Source of the DNA: CAWAMR01 sp963783095
Lineage (GTDB): Bacteria > Planctomycetota > Planctomycetia > Gemmatales > Gemmataceae
NCBI GenBank assembly: GCA_963783095.1
Contig: CAWAMR010000018.1
Span: 248,001 to 312,000 of the forward strand
DNA length: 64,000 nt
Direction: 5' to 3'
The notes under the pieces were generated by a model, which made no database searches, had not been told where the DNA came from, and saw only the letters and a program-made list of their open reading frames with translations. Positions 48,941 to 58,352 of the stretch are shown in pieces (positions within the stretch are counted from its first letter, which is position 1; every line of letters starts with the position of its first letter). Position numbers and translations under genes: made by a program.

Positions 48941-49909
48941 TTACGGTCCCACGATCCCAAAGCGCTGGGCAAATGCCACCAGATCGTGAGGCCCGACATT
49001 CCCACCACACAATAAGATCACAATCTTTTCACCGGGTTTGAAGCTGCCTCGATGCCGTTGAGCGGCAACCAGACAACAAGCCGCTGCCGGCTCGACGAGA
49101 TACTTGCAACGCTCCAGAATCTGAAACAGCGCCTTCACCGTCTCGCCGTCCTCGACGACGATCACATCCTCGACATATTCCTTGACCGAGCGATACGTGA
49201 AGTCCGAAACCTTTGGTGCCCCAAGCGTCCGTGCAATCGACGTGATCGCCGGCAACTCGACCGGATGGCCGGCAGCACTAGCCTTGGCCATCGCATCAGC
49301 TCCGTTCGTTTCAACGCCGATGATCCGGATGTTCGAGCGGATCGTTCGCATCACTTGTGCGATCCCCGCGATCAGTCCACCGCCGCCGATGCTGATGTAG
49401 ACTCGATCCACATCGGGCAAATCCTCCAGAATCTCCAGGCCGATCGTGCCTTGGCCGGCCGCGATGAGCGGATCGTCGAAGGGGTGAACCATGACACGTC
49501 CCGCAGCGCGAAGTCGATCCGCTTCCGCAAAGGCAGCGGCGATATCGGGAACGAGAACAACTTCTGCTCCATAACCGCGCGTCGCTTCGACGTAGTTTCT
49601 CGGTGTCGAAGCGGGCATTACCAGCGTGGCCGAGATACCAAGCTCCCTGGCGGCATAGCCGACCCCCTGAGCATGATTGCCGCCGCTCACGGCGACAACA
49701 CCCCGAGCGCGATCTTCAGCGCTCAGCGATAGCATCTTGTTGAAGGCTCCGCGCGGTTTGAAGGAGCCGGTCTTTTGCAGACATTCGAGTTTCAGATAGA
49801 CCGAGACCCCGAGATTTTCGGTCAAGGTGCGCGATGACACCAATGGCGTCCGATGGACGTAGCCTCGCAAACGATTCTGAGCCTGGTAAATCATATCGGT
49901 CGTGAGCAT
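48941..49909 (-). CDS. Threonine dehydratase/serine racemase-type PLP enzyme
   Basis: 322 aa, fold-type II PLP enzyme. The catalytic Lys is in KTGSFKPRGA (Lys51), the asparagine loop is SGGNHAQGVGYA, and the phosphate-binding glycine loop is SIGGGGL. Such enzymes convert threonine to 2-oxobutanoate plus ammonia, or interconvert serine. There is no C-terminal ACT domain, so the biosynthetic, isoleucine-inhibited form is unlikely and a catabolic threonine ammonia-lyase or serine racemase is more likely. No amino-acid-pathway neighbours are present. Confidence 0.88.
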   Translation of the reverse strand: MLTTDMIYQAQNRLRGYVHRTPLVSSRTLTENLGVSVYLKLECLQKTGSFKPRGAFNKMLSLSAEDRARGVVAVSGGNHAQGVGYAARELGISATLVMPASTPRNYVEATRGYGAEVVLVPDIAAAFAEADRLRAAGRVMVHPFDDPLIAAGQGTIGLEILEDLPDVDRVYISIGGGGLIAGIAQVMRTIRSNIRIIGVETNGADAMAKASAAGHPVELPAITSIARTLGAPKVSDFTYRSVKEYVEDVIVVEDGETVKALFQILERCKYLVEPAAACCLVAAQRHRGSFKPGEKIVILLCGGNVGPHDLVAFAQRFGIVGP

Positions 49910-49965
49910 TCAGAAGCCTCTCAATATCGATTTCCCAGTTCCAGTCGCAAGAAAATTATGCTATG

Positions 49966-50120
49966 GCTCGCCGGAGGCGAGCGTCGGGGCGTCAGCCCGA
50001 CGTGGCTACCAGCGCCGGTGGTCTTGTTTTTTCCGTGATTCGAGCATGCGGACAGTGGACGGGCGCACCGGGGGTGGCAGCCACGTCGGGCTAACGCCCC
50101 GACGCTCGCCTACGGCGAGC
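49966..50120. repeat. Long imperfect inverted repeat (GGCGAGCGTCGGGGCGT family)
   Basis: Left arm 49966-50010 (GCTCGCCGGAGGCGAGCG, then GCCCGACGTGGC) and right arm 50073-50120 with the complements, loop of about 60. Lies in the 327-base gap between the threonine dehydratase gene and sucC. Similar word sets recur at 55.83-55.96 kb. Nothing else is visible in the gap. Confidence 0.8.
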
Positions 50121-50236
50121 ATCATTAACGGGTTGGTTGGCCACTGTCCCTCCTTCGTATATCGATCCTATTTGTCGATGCTGCACTATGCCAATATAAA
50201 CTCCTGCACGTTGTTCCCTCGGCGAGACCATCCTCC

Positions 50237-51461
50237 ATGAAGATTCACGAATATCAGGCCAAGGCGATTCTTGCAGCAGCCGGCGCTCCTGTTCCTCAAG
50301 GTATCGTTGTCAACTCTCCCCAAGAGGCGGTTGCCGCATTCGATAAGCTGGGCGGCGTCCCGGTGGTGCTCAAGGCCCAGATTCACGCCGGCGGCCGGGG
50401 TGAAGGACGGTTCAAAGGGTATGATTACGGTGGTGAAACCGATCCCAAAAAGCAATGGGGCGGCGTGAAGTTTCTCACCAAGCGCAAGGCCGTCGCCTCC
50501 GTAGCCGAGGTCATGTTCACTCACATCCTGGTTTCCAAACAGACCGGCGCGGAAGGAAAGAAGATCCTCAAGCTCCTCGTCGTCGATGCGGGCCCAAAGA
50601 TCGCCAAAGAGCTTTACGTCGGTATCGTTCTGCGATCGCGCCAAAGGCATGCCGGTGTTGATGGGTTGTGCCGAGGGCGGTGTTGAAATCGAGGAAGTTG
50701 CCGCTCATACACCGGAGAAGATTCTCAAGATTCATATTGCCCCGGAAACGGGCCTGCAGCCGTTCCAGGCTCGAAGATTGGCGTTCGATCTCGGTTTTAC
50801 CGGCGATCAAGTGCCCAAGGCCGAAGCGATTATCATGGCGCTGGCAAAAGTTTACTTTGCCAAGGATTGCACGCTCGCGGAGATTAACCCGCTGGTCGTC
50901 CGCGAAAACGGAGCGGTGGAAGTTCTCGATGCCAAGATCGATTTCGACGACAATGCCCTCTTTCGCCACAAGGATATTCAGGAACTGCGCGACCTGACCG
51001 AAGAAAATCCGGTCGAGATTCGCGCGGCCAAGGCGAACCTCAACTTCATTCAACTCGACGGCAACATCGGCTGCCTTGTGAACGGTGCCGGGCTGGCGAT
51101 GGGAACGATGGACATCATCAAACATCATGGCGGGCAGCCTGCAAACTTTCTCGATGTCGGCGGCGGCGTTACTTCGGAAGGCGCAAGCGAAGCCTTCCGG
51201 ATTATTCTGTCCGATCCGAAGGTGAAGGGGATTCTGGTCAACATCTTCGGCGGCATCGCCAAGTGCGATCTGATCGCCGATGCCCTTGTGAAAGCGGGCC
51301 GGGAAGTTGGTTTCAAAGTTCCGGTGGTGGTTCGACTGGAAGGAACCAACTCCGCCAAGGCGAGAGAGATTCTCAAAGGCGTGCAAACCGAGTTACCCAT
51401 GATTCAGTCGGCTTCCGATCTGACCGAGGCAGCGAAACTGGTCGTAGCCGCTGCGAAGTGA
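50237..51461 (+). CDS. sucC: Succinyl-CoA synthetase beta subunit (frameshifted)
   Basis: ATG at 50237. ADP-forming succinyl-CoA ligase, TCA cycle. ATP-grasp N-terminal: MKIHEYQAKAILAAAGAPVP, PVVLKAQIHAGGRGEG. After the break near 50625 the second frame continues KGMPVLMGCAEGGVEIEEVA, NPLVVRENG, and the C-terminal CoA-ligase segment GGGVTSEGASEAFRIILSD with NIFGGIAKCD. All segments are family-conserved, so this is a functional gene with an indel in the assembly. sucD follows 1.4 kb downstream instead of directly. Confidence 0.92.
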
Positions 51462-51573
51462 AGTTGGGAAATTCAAGGCAACGGGGTTTTGCCCGAATTC
51501 ACTTGCAAGGTTGCCGAATTTTTTGCCGTCCCGGGCCAGCGCGTAGACCCAGAATAAGCGAATCTCGCCCAGC

Positions 51574-51628
51574 TGTACTCCTCACGCTCCGCGTGAGGAC
51601 TTTCTTCACGCGGAGCGTGAAGAGTACA
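51574..51628. terminator. Hairpin after sucC
   Basis: Left arm 51574-51596 TGTACTCCTCACGCTCC.. pairing with right arm 51606-51628 with one mismatch over 23 bp and a 9-base loop. About 110 bases after the sucC stop. No U-tract follows, so termination is likely but not certain; it could also separate sucC from the genes downstream. Confidence 0.65.
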
Positions 51629-51712
51629 TTTGAGTCAGCGCTATTGACCAAAACCTCCGCTAGAAAAAAAGGGGTAACGCTCTACCCTCATAAATGACAA
51701 AGGTGCAACACG

Positions 51713-52585
51713 ATGTGCGCAGCGATCGAGTCGGTCGGTGGACGAGGGCTTGCCCCAATGGCGGCTCTGGCCTTGTGCTTCTCTCTCTTGATCGGCTGCG
51801 GTGCCAAGCCCGACGGCAAGCCGAAAGTCGAAAGTTCCAAACCGCCCGTCGTTTCCATTAATGGTGGCGCTACGGGCCAACCGATCGACCCCGCAACCTT
51901 GCCTGCTCCCGAAGAATTCGAGAAGAAGTTTGTCAAAGCTCCCGATGCCAATGATTTGACGCTCGCACTCAAGAAAAAAATCGCCCGTCCTCGGCCTGGT
52001 GTCGACGAAGATCAGAAATTGGGTTACAACCCCGATGCAGTGGATTCGTTTCTCAGGGGCAAATCATTTCCAAACCCACTCGAATTGGTGGCGCGTGCCG
52101 GCGAAATCGCCTACTTCAGCGATAAGAAGATTCCCAGCTTGTTGAAACTGGTCTATAGCAATGGAGCCGGCTGGAAAGTTGACTGGGTTCATTCCGCACC
52201 AAACATCTCGGCGGCGGTTCTCGATCTCACACCCATCAACCATGTAGTGGTCGCCCCGGCGCGATGTTTCCTGGAGCCGTTGCTGGCGGGTGATCTGGTT
52301 CTGGCCGAAGCGAGCATGAGTCAGGCATGGAAAGTAAGAGTGGCCGGTAGCGATACTCCTTCCGACAAGGCGCTTGGCTATTCGCGTGGCCAACTTCAGA
52401 CCTATCTTCGCGACTGGAGAGGTCAACACAAAGCCTATCAAATCACCTCGGCGAATGTCGACACCGATTCGGGAATCGTACAAGGCGAATTCGTGGATAT
52501 GACCCCGCAGAGATTTACCTTAAAAGTCATCAAGGAGCCGAGCGGTGAGTGGCTGGTCGATGATTTGAGATTTGAGCAGCAATGA
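51713..52585 (+). CDS. Putative lipoprotein between sucC and sucD
   Basis: 290 aa. ATG at 51713 with AAAGGTG upstream. The leader MAALALCFSLLIGCGAKP contains a lipobox (LLIGC). The mature part is helical and basic (KKFVKAPDANDLTLALKKK, SFPNPLELVARAGE), then RCFLEPLLAGDLVLAEASMSQAW. No family recognised. Its last codon overlaps the next gene in ATGA, so the two are translationally coupled. No link to succinyl-CoA metabolism is visible. Confidence 0.75.
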   Translation: MCAAIESVGGRGLAPMAALALCFSLLIGCGAKPDGKPKVESSKPPVVSINGGATGQPIDPATLPAPEEFEKKFVKAPDANDLTLALKKKIARPRPGVDEDQKLGYNPDAVDSFLRGKSFPNPLELVARAGEIAYFSDKKIPSLLKLVYSNGAGWKVDWVHSAPNISAAVLDLTPINHVVVAPARCFLEPLLAGDLVLAEASMSQAWKVRVAGSDTPSDKALGYSRGQLQTYLRDWRGQHKAYQITSANVDTDSGIVQGEFVDMTPQRFTLKVIKEPSGEWLVDDLRFEQQ

Positions 52586-52890
52586 TTTACAAAGATTCCC
52601 TCAATCGACTACATGCTGAGCTGCGCTTTCGACGCCTCAATCCGTTGTGGGCAAAGCTGGAAATCGCTCTCGGTCTGTTTGGTGTAAGTTGTGGTTTGTT
52701 TCTTGGAATCTGGCTTGTGATCCGTACCGAGATTGAACCGATCATGGTCGCCGGAGCAGTGGTACTTTTCACGCTGGGCGGGTATCTGACGCTGGCCGGG
52801 CATCGAAGCCATTTGTATCAATCGAATAATTTGTTGACTGCTTACCTGGCGGAATTGATCCGCCGATCATCGGAAAAGGGTTGTTCATGA
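52582..52890 (+). CDS. Small two-helix membrane protein
   Basis: 102 aa. Starts in ATGA overlap with the lipoprotein gene and stops four bases into sucD. Two hydrophobic helices (LEIALGLFGVSCGLFLGIWLV and MVAGAVVLFTLGGYLTLAG) flanked by basic residues. It links the lipoprotein gene to sucD by overlaps, so the three are probably one transcript. Confidence 0.7.
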   Translation: MIYKDSLNRLHAELRFRRLNPLWAKLEIALGLFGVSCGLFLGIWLVIRTEIEPIMVAGAVVLFTLGGYLTLAGHRSHLYQSNNLLTAYLAELIRRSSEKGCS

Positions 52891-53786
52891 GCATTCTCGT
52901 TGACAAGAACACGCGCGTTATCTGCCAGGGCATCACGGGTTCTGTGGGCGGGTTCCACACCGATCAGTGTCTTGCGTACGGCTCCCAGTTTGTCGGCGGC
53001 GTCACGCCGCGCAAGGGCGGCGTCATGTGGAAGGGGACCGAATCGGGCAAAGAACTTCCCGTTTTCAACACCGTTGCCGAGGCGGTTGCCAAGACGGGCG
53101 CGGATGCCACCATGATCTTCGTTCCCCCCGTGGGTGCTGCGGACGCGATCATGGAAGCTGCGGATGCCGGCATTCGGATCATCGTCGCCATCACCGAAGG
53201 CATCCCCGTGCTGGATATGGCGAAGGTCAAGCGGTTCCTCAGCAACTATCCCAATTCGCGTTTGATTGGGCCGAACTGTCCTGGCGTCATCACACCCGGT
53301 CAGTGCAAGATCGGTATCATGCCCGGCTACATCCACAAGCCCGGAACGGTCGGGGTCATTAGCCGAAGCGGGACATTGACCTATGAAGCCGTGTTTCAAC
53401 TCAGTGCGCTGGGTTACGGCCAATCAACCTGCGTGGGCATTGGCGGCGACCCGATTATCGGGACGAATCAAATCGATCTGCTGAAGATGTTTCAAGATGA
53501 TCCGGGCACCGAAGCGATTCTGATGATCGGCGAAATCGGCGGCAATGCCGAAGAAGAAGCAGCGAAATTCATCGCCAAGAACGTGAAAAAACCCGTCGCG
53601 GCGTTCATTGCCGGCCAGACCGCGCCGGAAGGCCGTCGAATGGGTCACGCCGGGGCGATCATCTCCGGCGGCAGCGGCTCGGCGAAGGATAAGATCGCAG
53701 CATTGAAGGCGGCGGGCATCACTACTGCGGACACCCCCGCAGATCTAGGCACGGCAGTGAAAAAAGCGATCCAGGGAAAGAAATAG
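52887..53786 (+). CDS. sucD: Succinyl-CoA synthetase alpha subunit
   Basis: 299 aa from the ATG at 52887, overlapping the preceding stop (ATGA). Succinyl-CoA ligase alpha subunit: CoA-binding QGITGSVGGFHTDQCLAYG, GGVTPRKGG, GPNCPGVITPGQ, the phosphorylated-histidine motif GRRMGHAGAIISGG and the C-terminal AGIxTADTPADLG. With sucC it interconverts succinyl-CoA and succinate in the TCA cycle. The separation from sucC by two coupled genes is unusual. Confidence 0.95.
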   Translation: MSILVDKNTRVICQGITGSVGGFHTDQCLAYGSQFVGGVTPRKGGVMWKGTESGKELPVFNTVAEAVAKTGADATMIFVPPVGAADAIMEAADAGIRIIVAITEGIPVLDMAKVKRFLSNYPNSRLIGPNCPGVITPGQCKIGIMPGYIHKPGTVGVISRSGTLTYEAVFQLSALGYGQSTCVGIGGDPIIGTNQIDLLKMFQDDPGTEAILMIGEIGGNAEEEAAKFIAKNVKKPVAAFIAGQTAPEGRRMGHAGAIISGGSGSAKDKIAALKAAGITTADTPADLGTAVKKAIQGKK

Positions 53787-53980
53787 TGATCTCGCAGGAC
53801 GGCCTTCCCGTGGTAAAGTGAATGGGATGAGACGTAGGGGATACCTTCAATCAATGGACGGCCAGGATGCCTTCTTTATCCCTCCAAGGTGCAATGGTTT
53901 GGCTCGTTCGTTCGACGATGTCATGAGAACGGCCATCCAAACTTTCACAAAAATAACTCCTTGGTAAATGGAGAACACTG

Positions 53981-54229
53981 ATGAACCCCTACATGCAAGT
54001 GCGCTGGAAGACTCAAGGCAAATTCCGCGTAGGCGACCGCGTCCGCATCCTTTATGGGCATCGAGGGTTGATTGGAGAAATCATTGAGGACCGCGGCAAC
54101 CTCGGACCCAAAGGGATGCGCATGTATGGCGTAACGATCCGCAAAGTCGATGAATGGAACGACCACACTTCGGAATACCTTGAAGATGCTCTAGAACTGG
54201 TTGAAGCGGCCAAGACCGAGAAGTCCTAA
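53981..54229 (+). CDS. Hypothetical small protein with KOW-like segment
   Basis: 82 aa, VGDRVRILYGHRGLIGEIIEDRG looks like a KOW/SH3-type fold used for RNA or protein binding. No family recognised. Convergent with the TA module downstream. An earlier GAG..GG stretch (53950-53975) serves as ribosome site. Confidence 0.65.
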   Translation: MNPYMQVRWKTQGKFRVGDRVRILYGHRGLIGEIIEDRGNLGPKGMRMYGVTIRKVDEWNDHTSEYLEDALELVEAAKTEKS

Positions 54230-54240
54230 TCCGATTGAAT

Positions 54241-54537
54241 TCAATTGCGAGATTGCCACGCATCGGGCTGACGTCCTCCATGAAGCACTGCCAACACTTC
54301 TGCCTCCGTGCCGTCAGTCCGATAATACACGACATAACCGAATCTGTGCATTCCAATAGCGCGCACACCTTCGCCTATCTCGCCAAATCCCATCGGCATG
54401 TCCCCAATCCGGTCAAGAGTTGCCAGCACCTCATCCACGAACTCGGCACCCAATCCCGTACGTCGGCTCTCAAAATACCGTTCGCCCTGTCGGATGTCGC
54501 CTCGAGCCAAGACCGAGACTCTAACCGGCACGCTCAT
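54241..54537 (-). CDS. ParE/RelE-family toxin
   Basis: 98 aa with the family layout: basic N-terminus, GERYFESRRTGLGAEFVDEVLATLDRI, then MHRFGYVVYYRTD and HGGRQPDAW. ParE/RelE toxins act on gyrase or on the ribosome; which one applies cannot be told from sequence. It overlaps the antitoxin gene upstream by four bases (ATGA). Confidence 0.85.
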   Translation of the reverse strand: MSVPVRVSVLARGDIRQGERYFESRRTGLGAEFVDEVLATLDRIGDMPMGFGEIGEGVRAIGMHRFGYVVYYRTDGTEAEVLAVLHGGRQPDAWQSRN

Positions 54538-54758
54538 GACTTACTGCCTTTTAGCTCCCGTCGCAATTCCTCGAGTGGGATTGAAGCGTTCGGATCAGCG
54601 TCAGCAGCAGCGATTCGCCGACGTACTTCGTCCAGATGCCATGCAGGGAATGGTGGCGGGCCGGCATCAAGCAAACTATCCCAAAGTCGTCCGAGGAGAG
54701 TTATTCGCTCTTCAACTGTCAGATCCGCCACGGGAAATTCAGCTACAGAAGTGGACAT
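54534..54758 (-). CDS. Antitoxin of the ParE-type module
   Basis: 74 aa. VADLTVEERITLLGRLWDSLL is the addiction-module-component family signature. It precedes the ParE/RelE toxin with an ATGA overlap, a classical type II pair. The C-terminal acidic helix should bind the toxin. Confidence 0.8.
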   Translation of the reverse strand: MSTSVAEFPVADLTVEERITLLGRLWDSLLDAGPPPFPAWHLDEVRRRIAAADADPNASIPLEELRRELKGSKS

Positions 54759-54808
54759 CGTGACTCCGACAGAGAAGTATTGGGTGGGCTAATTCTATGA
54801 AATTGATT

Positions 54809-55626
54809 TTACTCAATTGGGGCTTTCGCCGCTACACTTTCCGCCTTGGATTGCATGAATATCGCGTGATACAGCAGGCACCCGGCACCGCACACCAGAC
54901 AGCAATCTGCGATGTTAAACACCGGCCATTCAATGAGATAGAAGTACAGGAAGTTGCGCACGCCCCCGAAGACGATTCGATCGAACAGATTGCCGATCGT
55001 TCCACCCAGAATCAGTCCGAGTGCCACGCATAACAGCGGATCGCGCGCGGTGCTTGGTCGGCTGCCCCAAAACACAATCGCCACTGCTGCAAGAAGGCTG
55101 ATGCCCGCGAAGAAGCCGTTGGCGAGCCGTTTGTGTTCACCGCCCAGTCCGAATAGTGCACCGTGATTCACGCGCGGCGGCACAGGGCCATTCAATTTGA
55201 CCAGGACGCAGTCGCAGGTTGCCTCCGATTCCGAAAGGTAATCGACGTGAAGTTTGAACACGCCGGGAATCAATTCGTAGTTGCCGACCACCGGGTTGGT
55301 CGAAACGGCCTTGTCCAAAACCCGATCCTGGAACTGTTTCAGTTCATCTGCGTCGAGCGCTCCGAAAGCGCCTTCAAGAATGCTTCGCGCGATTCAAATT
55401 CCTTGTCCTGCAGGGGCTTTAACTTCACGATCACGGAATCGGGTATCCCGTACTTCTCGATCACGGAATCGGGTAACCCGACAGCACTCAGTGAGATGAG
55501 ACTCTTGTCCGTTAGTTTGAATTCACTCTTATAGAGGGCGCGGAACACGCCATATTTACTACCCAGATCGAGGGTTAGCCCAATGACGGCCAGCGAGAGT
55601 AACAACCAGCGATAAGTTCGTTGCAT
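54809..55626 (-). CDS. lspA: Signal peptidase II (frameshifted, with an unusual insertion)
   Basis: Cleaves lipoprotein signal peptides in the membrane. Start at the ATG at 55626. First helix (WLLLSLAVIGLTLDLGSKYGVF) lies in one frame; a break near 55345 leads to the remaining domain with the catalytic aspartates in GNLFDR and FNIADC. Between helix 1 and the substrate-binding loop is an unusually long insertion of about 100 residues containing a duplicated PDSVIxKYG/PDSVIVK segment. At about 270 aa it is far longer than the usual 160 residues. Two conserved aspartates remain, so it should work. Confidence 0.85.
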
Positions 55627-55774
55627 GATGGTGGCCGTGTGGAGAAAAGAAGTCCTTGGAAACACCTCTGCGGCATTCATTCACGATAGGGGCTTGTTTC
55701 CGGGTGTCAAGGAAAGCGCCTATACCGCCTGCTTCAGCCGATCGCAAGATGGATTTCGGAACCCTTGGCTGCCA

Positions 55775-56049
55775 GGGTGTAACCAGAATCTCTGGGGGTC
55801 GCCATTGCTACAGACGGCCTGGGCATCAGTTTAGCCAAAGGCGAGCGTCGAGGCGAAAGCTCGACGTGGACTGCCCCACTCGTGCGCTATTTTTCGCCGG
55901 TAACCCAACCGCTGTATGGTGCTTGTCCACGTCGAGCTTACGCCGCTCGCCTTTGGCTAAACAGGTACCGGCCTGGAAGGCCGTCCTAGGTAGGACGCCC
56001 TTCCAGGCCGTCGAATTCGGCAACATCCCCAGAAAATCTGGTTGCATCC
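55775..56049. repeat. Composite spacer with ends resembling those of IS element A
   Basis: Left end GGGTGTAACCAGAATCTCTGG at 55775 and, inverted, GGATGCAACCAGATTTTCTGG ending at 56049, similar to the ends of element A. Inside are two nested inverted repeats: a TTTAGCCAAAGGCGAGCG pair (55830-55871 and 55925-55961) and a 20-bp stem with one mismatch (55970-56010). I find no target duplication, so it is a decayed or recombined copy. It fills most of the 560-base gap between lspA and the DUF1559 gene. Confidence 0.6.
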
Positions 56050-56188
56050 GCCCGCAGTCCGAATCACGTGGCACGTAGGATAAGCGCGTGCGTTAAAGGA
56101 AATTCAATATACTACGCCTAAATCGAACCCATTGGCTCACATTGGGGAGTCGATTCACATCGTACTATCCGTCTCAGGAGAAATTCTA

Positions 56189-57913
56189 ATGACTGACAAA
56201 TTCTTTCTCGCACTGTTGGCGGGAGCATTGCTATCCGCGCCGATGCAGGCACAGGAGCCTCGCAACCCTCTGCCGTCGAATCTGGCTGCTGTGTCGCCAC
56301 ATGCGCTGGGATTTGTTCACATCCGGGTCGCCGACATCTGGAAGAGCGATTCTCTCAAAGACCTACGCGAAACCGTCATGAAAGCCGGTGAGAAGGCGCT
56401 CCAGGGCTTCGACAAGAGGTTCTTGCCTCATCCTTCCAGTATCGATCAGCTTACCGTCGTCGTTGTGCCTGCGGATGAACATTTTAGGCGGGAGCCGCTG
56501 GTCTACGCCATTTTGGCAACCAATGAAGTCATCGAGAAAGACGAATTGCTCAAGTCCTCGCTCCCCAAAGCGGTTGAGCAAAAACTCAGATTCGGCAGCT
56601 ATTACGCCGACCAAAAGCTAGGAATTGCGATCGCCTTCCTCAGCGAAAAAGTGATCGCGATCGGTCAGATTCCTGCTCTCGACGATTACTTTTCGAAACC
56701 GCGCACTACTACAGGGCCGCTGGAAAGCGCCATCCGACAAGCCAACTCGAAAAAACATTTCTTCGCCGCTGTGAACGCCGGCCTGATACCCGAGAAGGCG
56801 TTGACCAATGCGCCGCTGTCCGTTCGTCCCTTGCTGAAGGCCAAACTGGTGACGCTCGCTCTCGATGTGAGCGCGGACCTTCAAGTTGATTTAGGGATTT
56901 CCTATGCGGACGATGAACATGCTAGAGACGCCCAGGACGCCCTCCGAGTGCTGGCCGCCTTGGGCAGAAATGAGCTAAAAAGCGTGCGAAAAGAGATGCT
57001 CGCCAAAGTGCTCGGCGACGGCAAGGTCGCGCCGATCCAACAATTGCCGGAAGCAGCGATGGCTTTGCTGGCGCTAGGCTCAATCGAAAGCATCGATGAC
57101 CTGCTGGCAAATCCACCGATCAAACGAACCGGTCACACGCTGAACGCTTCGCTCAAGGTGCCCAGTGGTCCGGGTGGAATGGTCGCGATCTCGGCAGTCG
57201 GTGTCGGTTTATTGCTGCCTGCGGTCCAGAAGGTTCGCGAAGCCGCTGCGCGGGCTTCCAGCCAGAACAACTTGAAGCAAATTGGCTTGGCCATGCACAA
57301 CTATCACGACGCTTACGGCAAATTCCCTGCCGCGGCCATTTGCGACAAGAACGGCAAACCGCTCTTGAGTTGGCGCGTTGCCATTCTTCCGTTCATCGAA
57401 CAGAACAATCTCTACCAGCAATTCAAACTCGATGAGCCTTGGGATAGCGAACACAACATCAAGCTTTCCAAGGTCGTCATTAAAGTTTACACGCATCCTC
57501 AGCAACCCCAGGATACATTCGGCTTGTCGCACTATCGGCTCTTTTACGGCAAAGATGCAATGTTTGATTTGAAGGACGGAAAAACCTTCGCTCAGATTAC
57601 CGATGGTCTATCCAACACGATCTTGGCGGTCGAAGCGGCGGAAGGAGTGCCCTGGACCAAGCCGGACGATTTCCTCTACGATGCCAAGAAACCATTGCCC
57701 AAATTCGGCGGGCTTTCAGCGAACGGTTTTAACGTACTGATGGGGGACGGCTCGGTGCGCTTCTTGAGCAACAGCGTTTCCGAGAAGACATTACGAGCAA
57801 TGATTACGGCCAATGGCGGCGAACTGATCGAAGAGGAGAACGATTTACCGCTGAATAAACCGACCATCAAAACGATTCCCAAGATTCCTCTAAAACCAAA
57901 AGAACGAGAGTGA
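56189..57913 (+). CDS. DUF1559-domain secreted protein
   Basis: 574 aa from the ATG at 56189 with AGGAG upstream. Signal peptide (LLAGALLSAPMQAQ). The N-terminal 320 residues are a domain of unknown function; the C-terminal half is DUF1559: QKVREAAARASSQNNLKQIGLAMHNYHDAYGKFP, SWRVAILPFIEQNNLYQQF and the final FNVLMGDGSVRFLSNSVSEKTLRAMIT. DUF1559 proteins are usually pilin-like with an N-terminal methylation leader; here the domain is at the C-terminus after another domain. Function unknown. Confidence 0.9.
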   Translation: MTDKFFLALLAGALLSAPMQAQEPRNPLPSNLAAVSPHALGFVHIRVADIWKSDSLKDLRETVMKAGEKALQGFDKRFLPHPSSIDQLTVVVVPADEHFRREPLVYAILATNEVIEKDELLKSSLPKAVEQKLRFGSYYADQKLGIAIAFLSEKVIAIGQIPALDDYFSKPRTTTGPLESAIRQANSKKHFFAAVNAGLIPEKALTNAPLSVRPLLKAKLVTLALDVSADLQVDLGISYADDEHARDAQDALRVLAALGRNELKSVRKEMLAKVLGDGKVAPIQQLPEAAMALLALGSIESIDDLLANPPIKRTGHTLNASLKVPSGPGGMVAISAVGVGLLLPAVQKVREAAARASSQNNLKQIGLAMHNYHDAYGKFPAAAICDKNGKPLLSWRVAILPFIEQNNLYQQFKLDEPWDSEHNIKLSKVVIKVYTHPQQPQDTFGLSHYRLFYGKDAMFDLKDGKTFAQITDGLSNTILAVEAAEGVPWTKPDDFLYDAKKPLPKFGGLSANGFNVLMGDGSVRFLSNSVSEKTLRAMITANGGELIEEENDLPLNKPTIKTIPKIPLKPKERE

Positions 57914-58352
57914 AAGATTTGGTGGTAATCGGCGTGTTCTCGGCCACATGATTGTTTCAGAATTTTGCCCCGCCATCGAACGAATCGGTATTCCGTGGGG
58001 CGAGCGGCAGAAAGACATTTCCGCTTACTTCGTGCGCGGCTCTCGCCAAAGAGCCGCGCACGAAGTAAGCGGTTGCTGGTAAGTCTGTATCTGCCGCTCG
58101 CCGTATATAGGTTGTGCAGGTACCTCGACGTAGCTATTTTCCTCTCGCTGACGACGTTTCGGTTCCAACTTGCATATTCTGCGGACTTGCTCTTGCTGTG
58201 CGCTAGGGTTCCTATCACAATAGATTGAGTGACCCGCGACTCGAACGAGGTTATCGGCATCCGACCACCCGGTCGGTTTTGTTTCGGCGAGTATCGACTC
58301 CCCCCGTTCGAGGGTGGGAGTATTGCTAACGAGGTCTTCGAGAGTTTCATTG
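57914..58352. repeat. Gap before nusA with strong hairpin
   Basis: 439 bases without a gene. At 58021-58072 there is a perfect 23-bp stem with a six-base loop (CCGCTTACTTCGTGCGCGG..), nested within outer arms GCGAGCGGCAGA (58000-58011) and its complement (58090-58101). It could terminate the DUF1559 gene. A GTTCGAGTC word at about 58235 recalls a tRNA T-loop but no tRNA can be folded. Confidence 0.7.

Noticed and set aside
50237..51461. sucC as a pseudogene
   Set aside because: Both halves keep all conserved motifs, the gene is essential or nearly so, and many other genes in the window have the same kind of break.
58225..58262. tRNA gene suggested by a GTTCGAGTC-like word on the minus strand
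   Set aside because: No acceptor, D-arm or anticodon stem can be folded around it.
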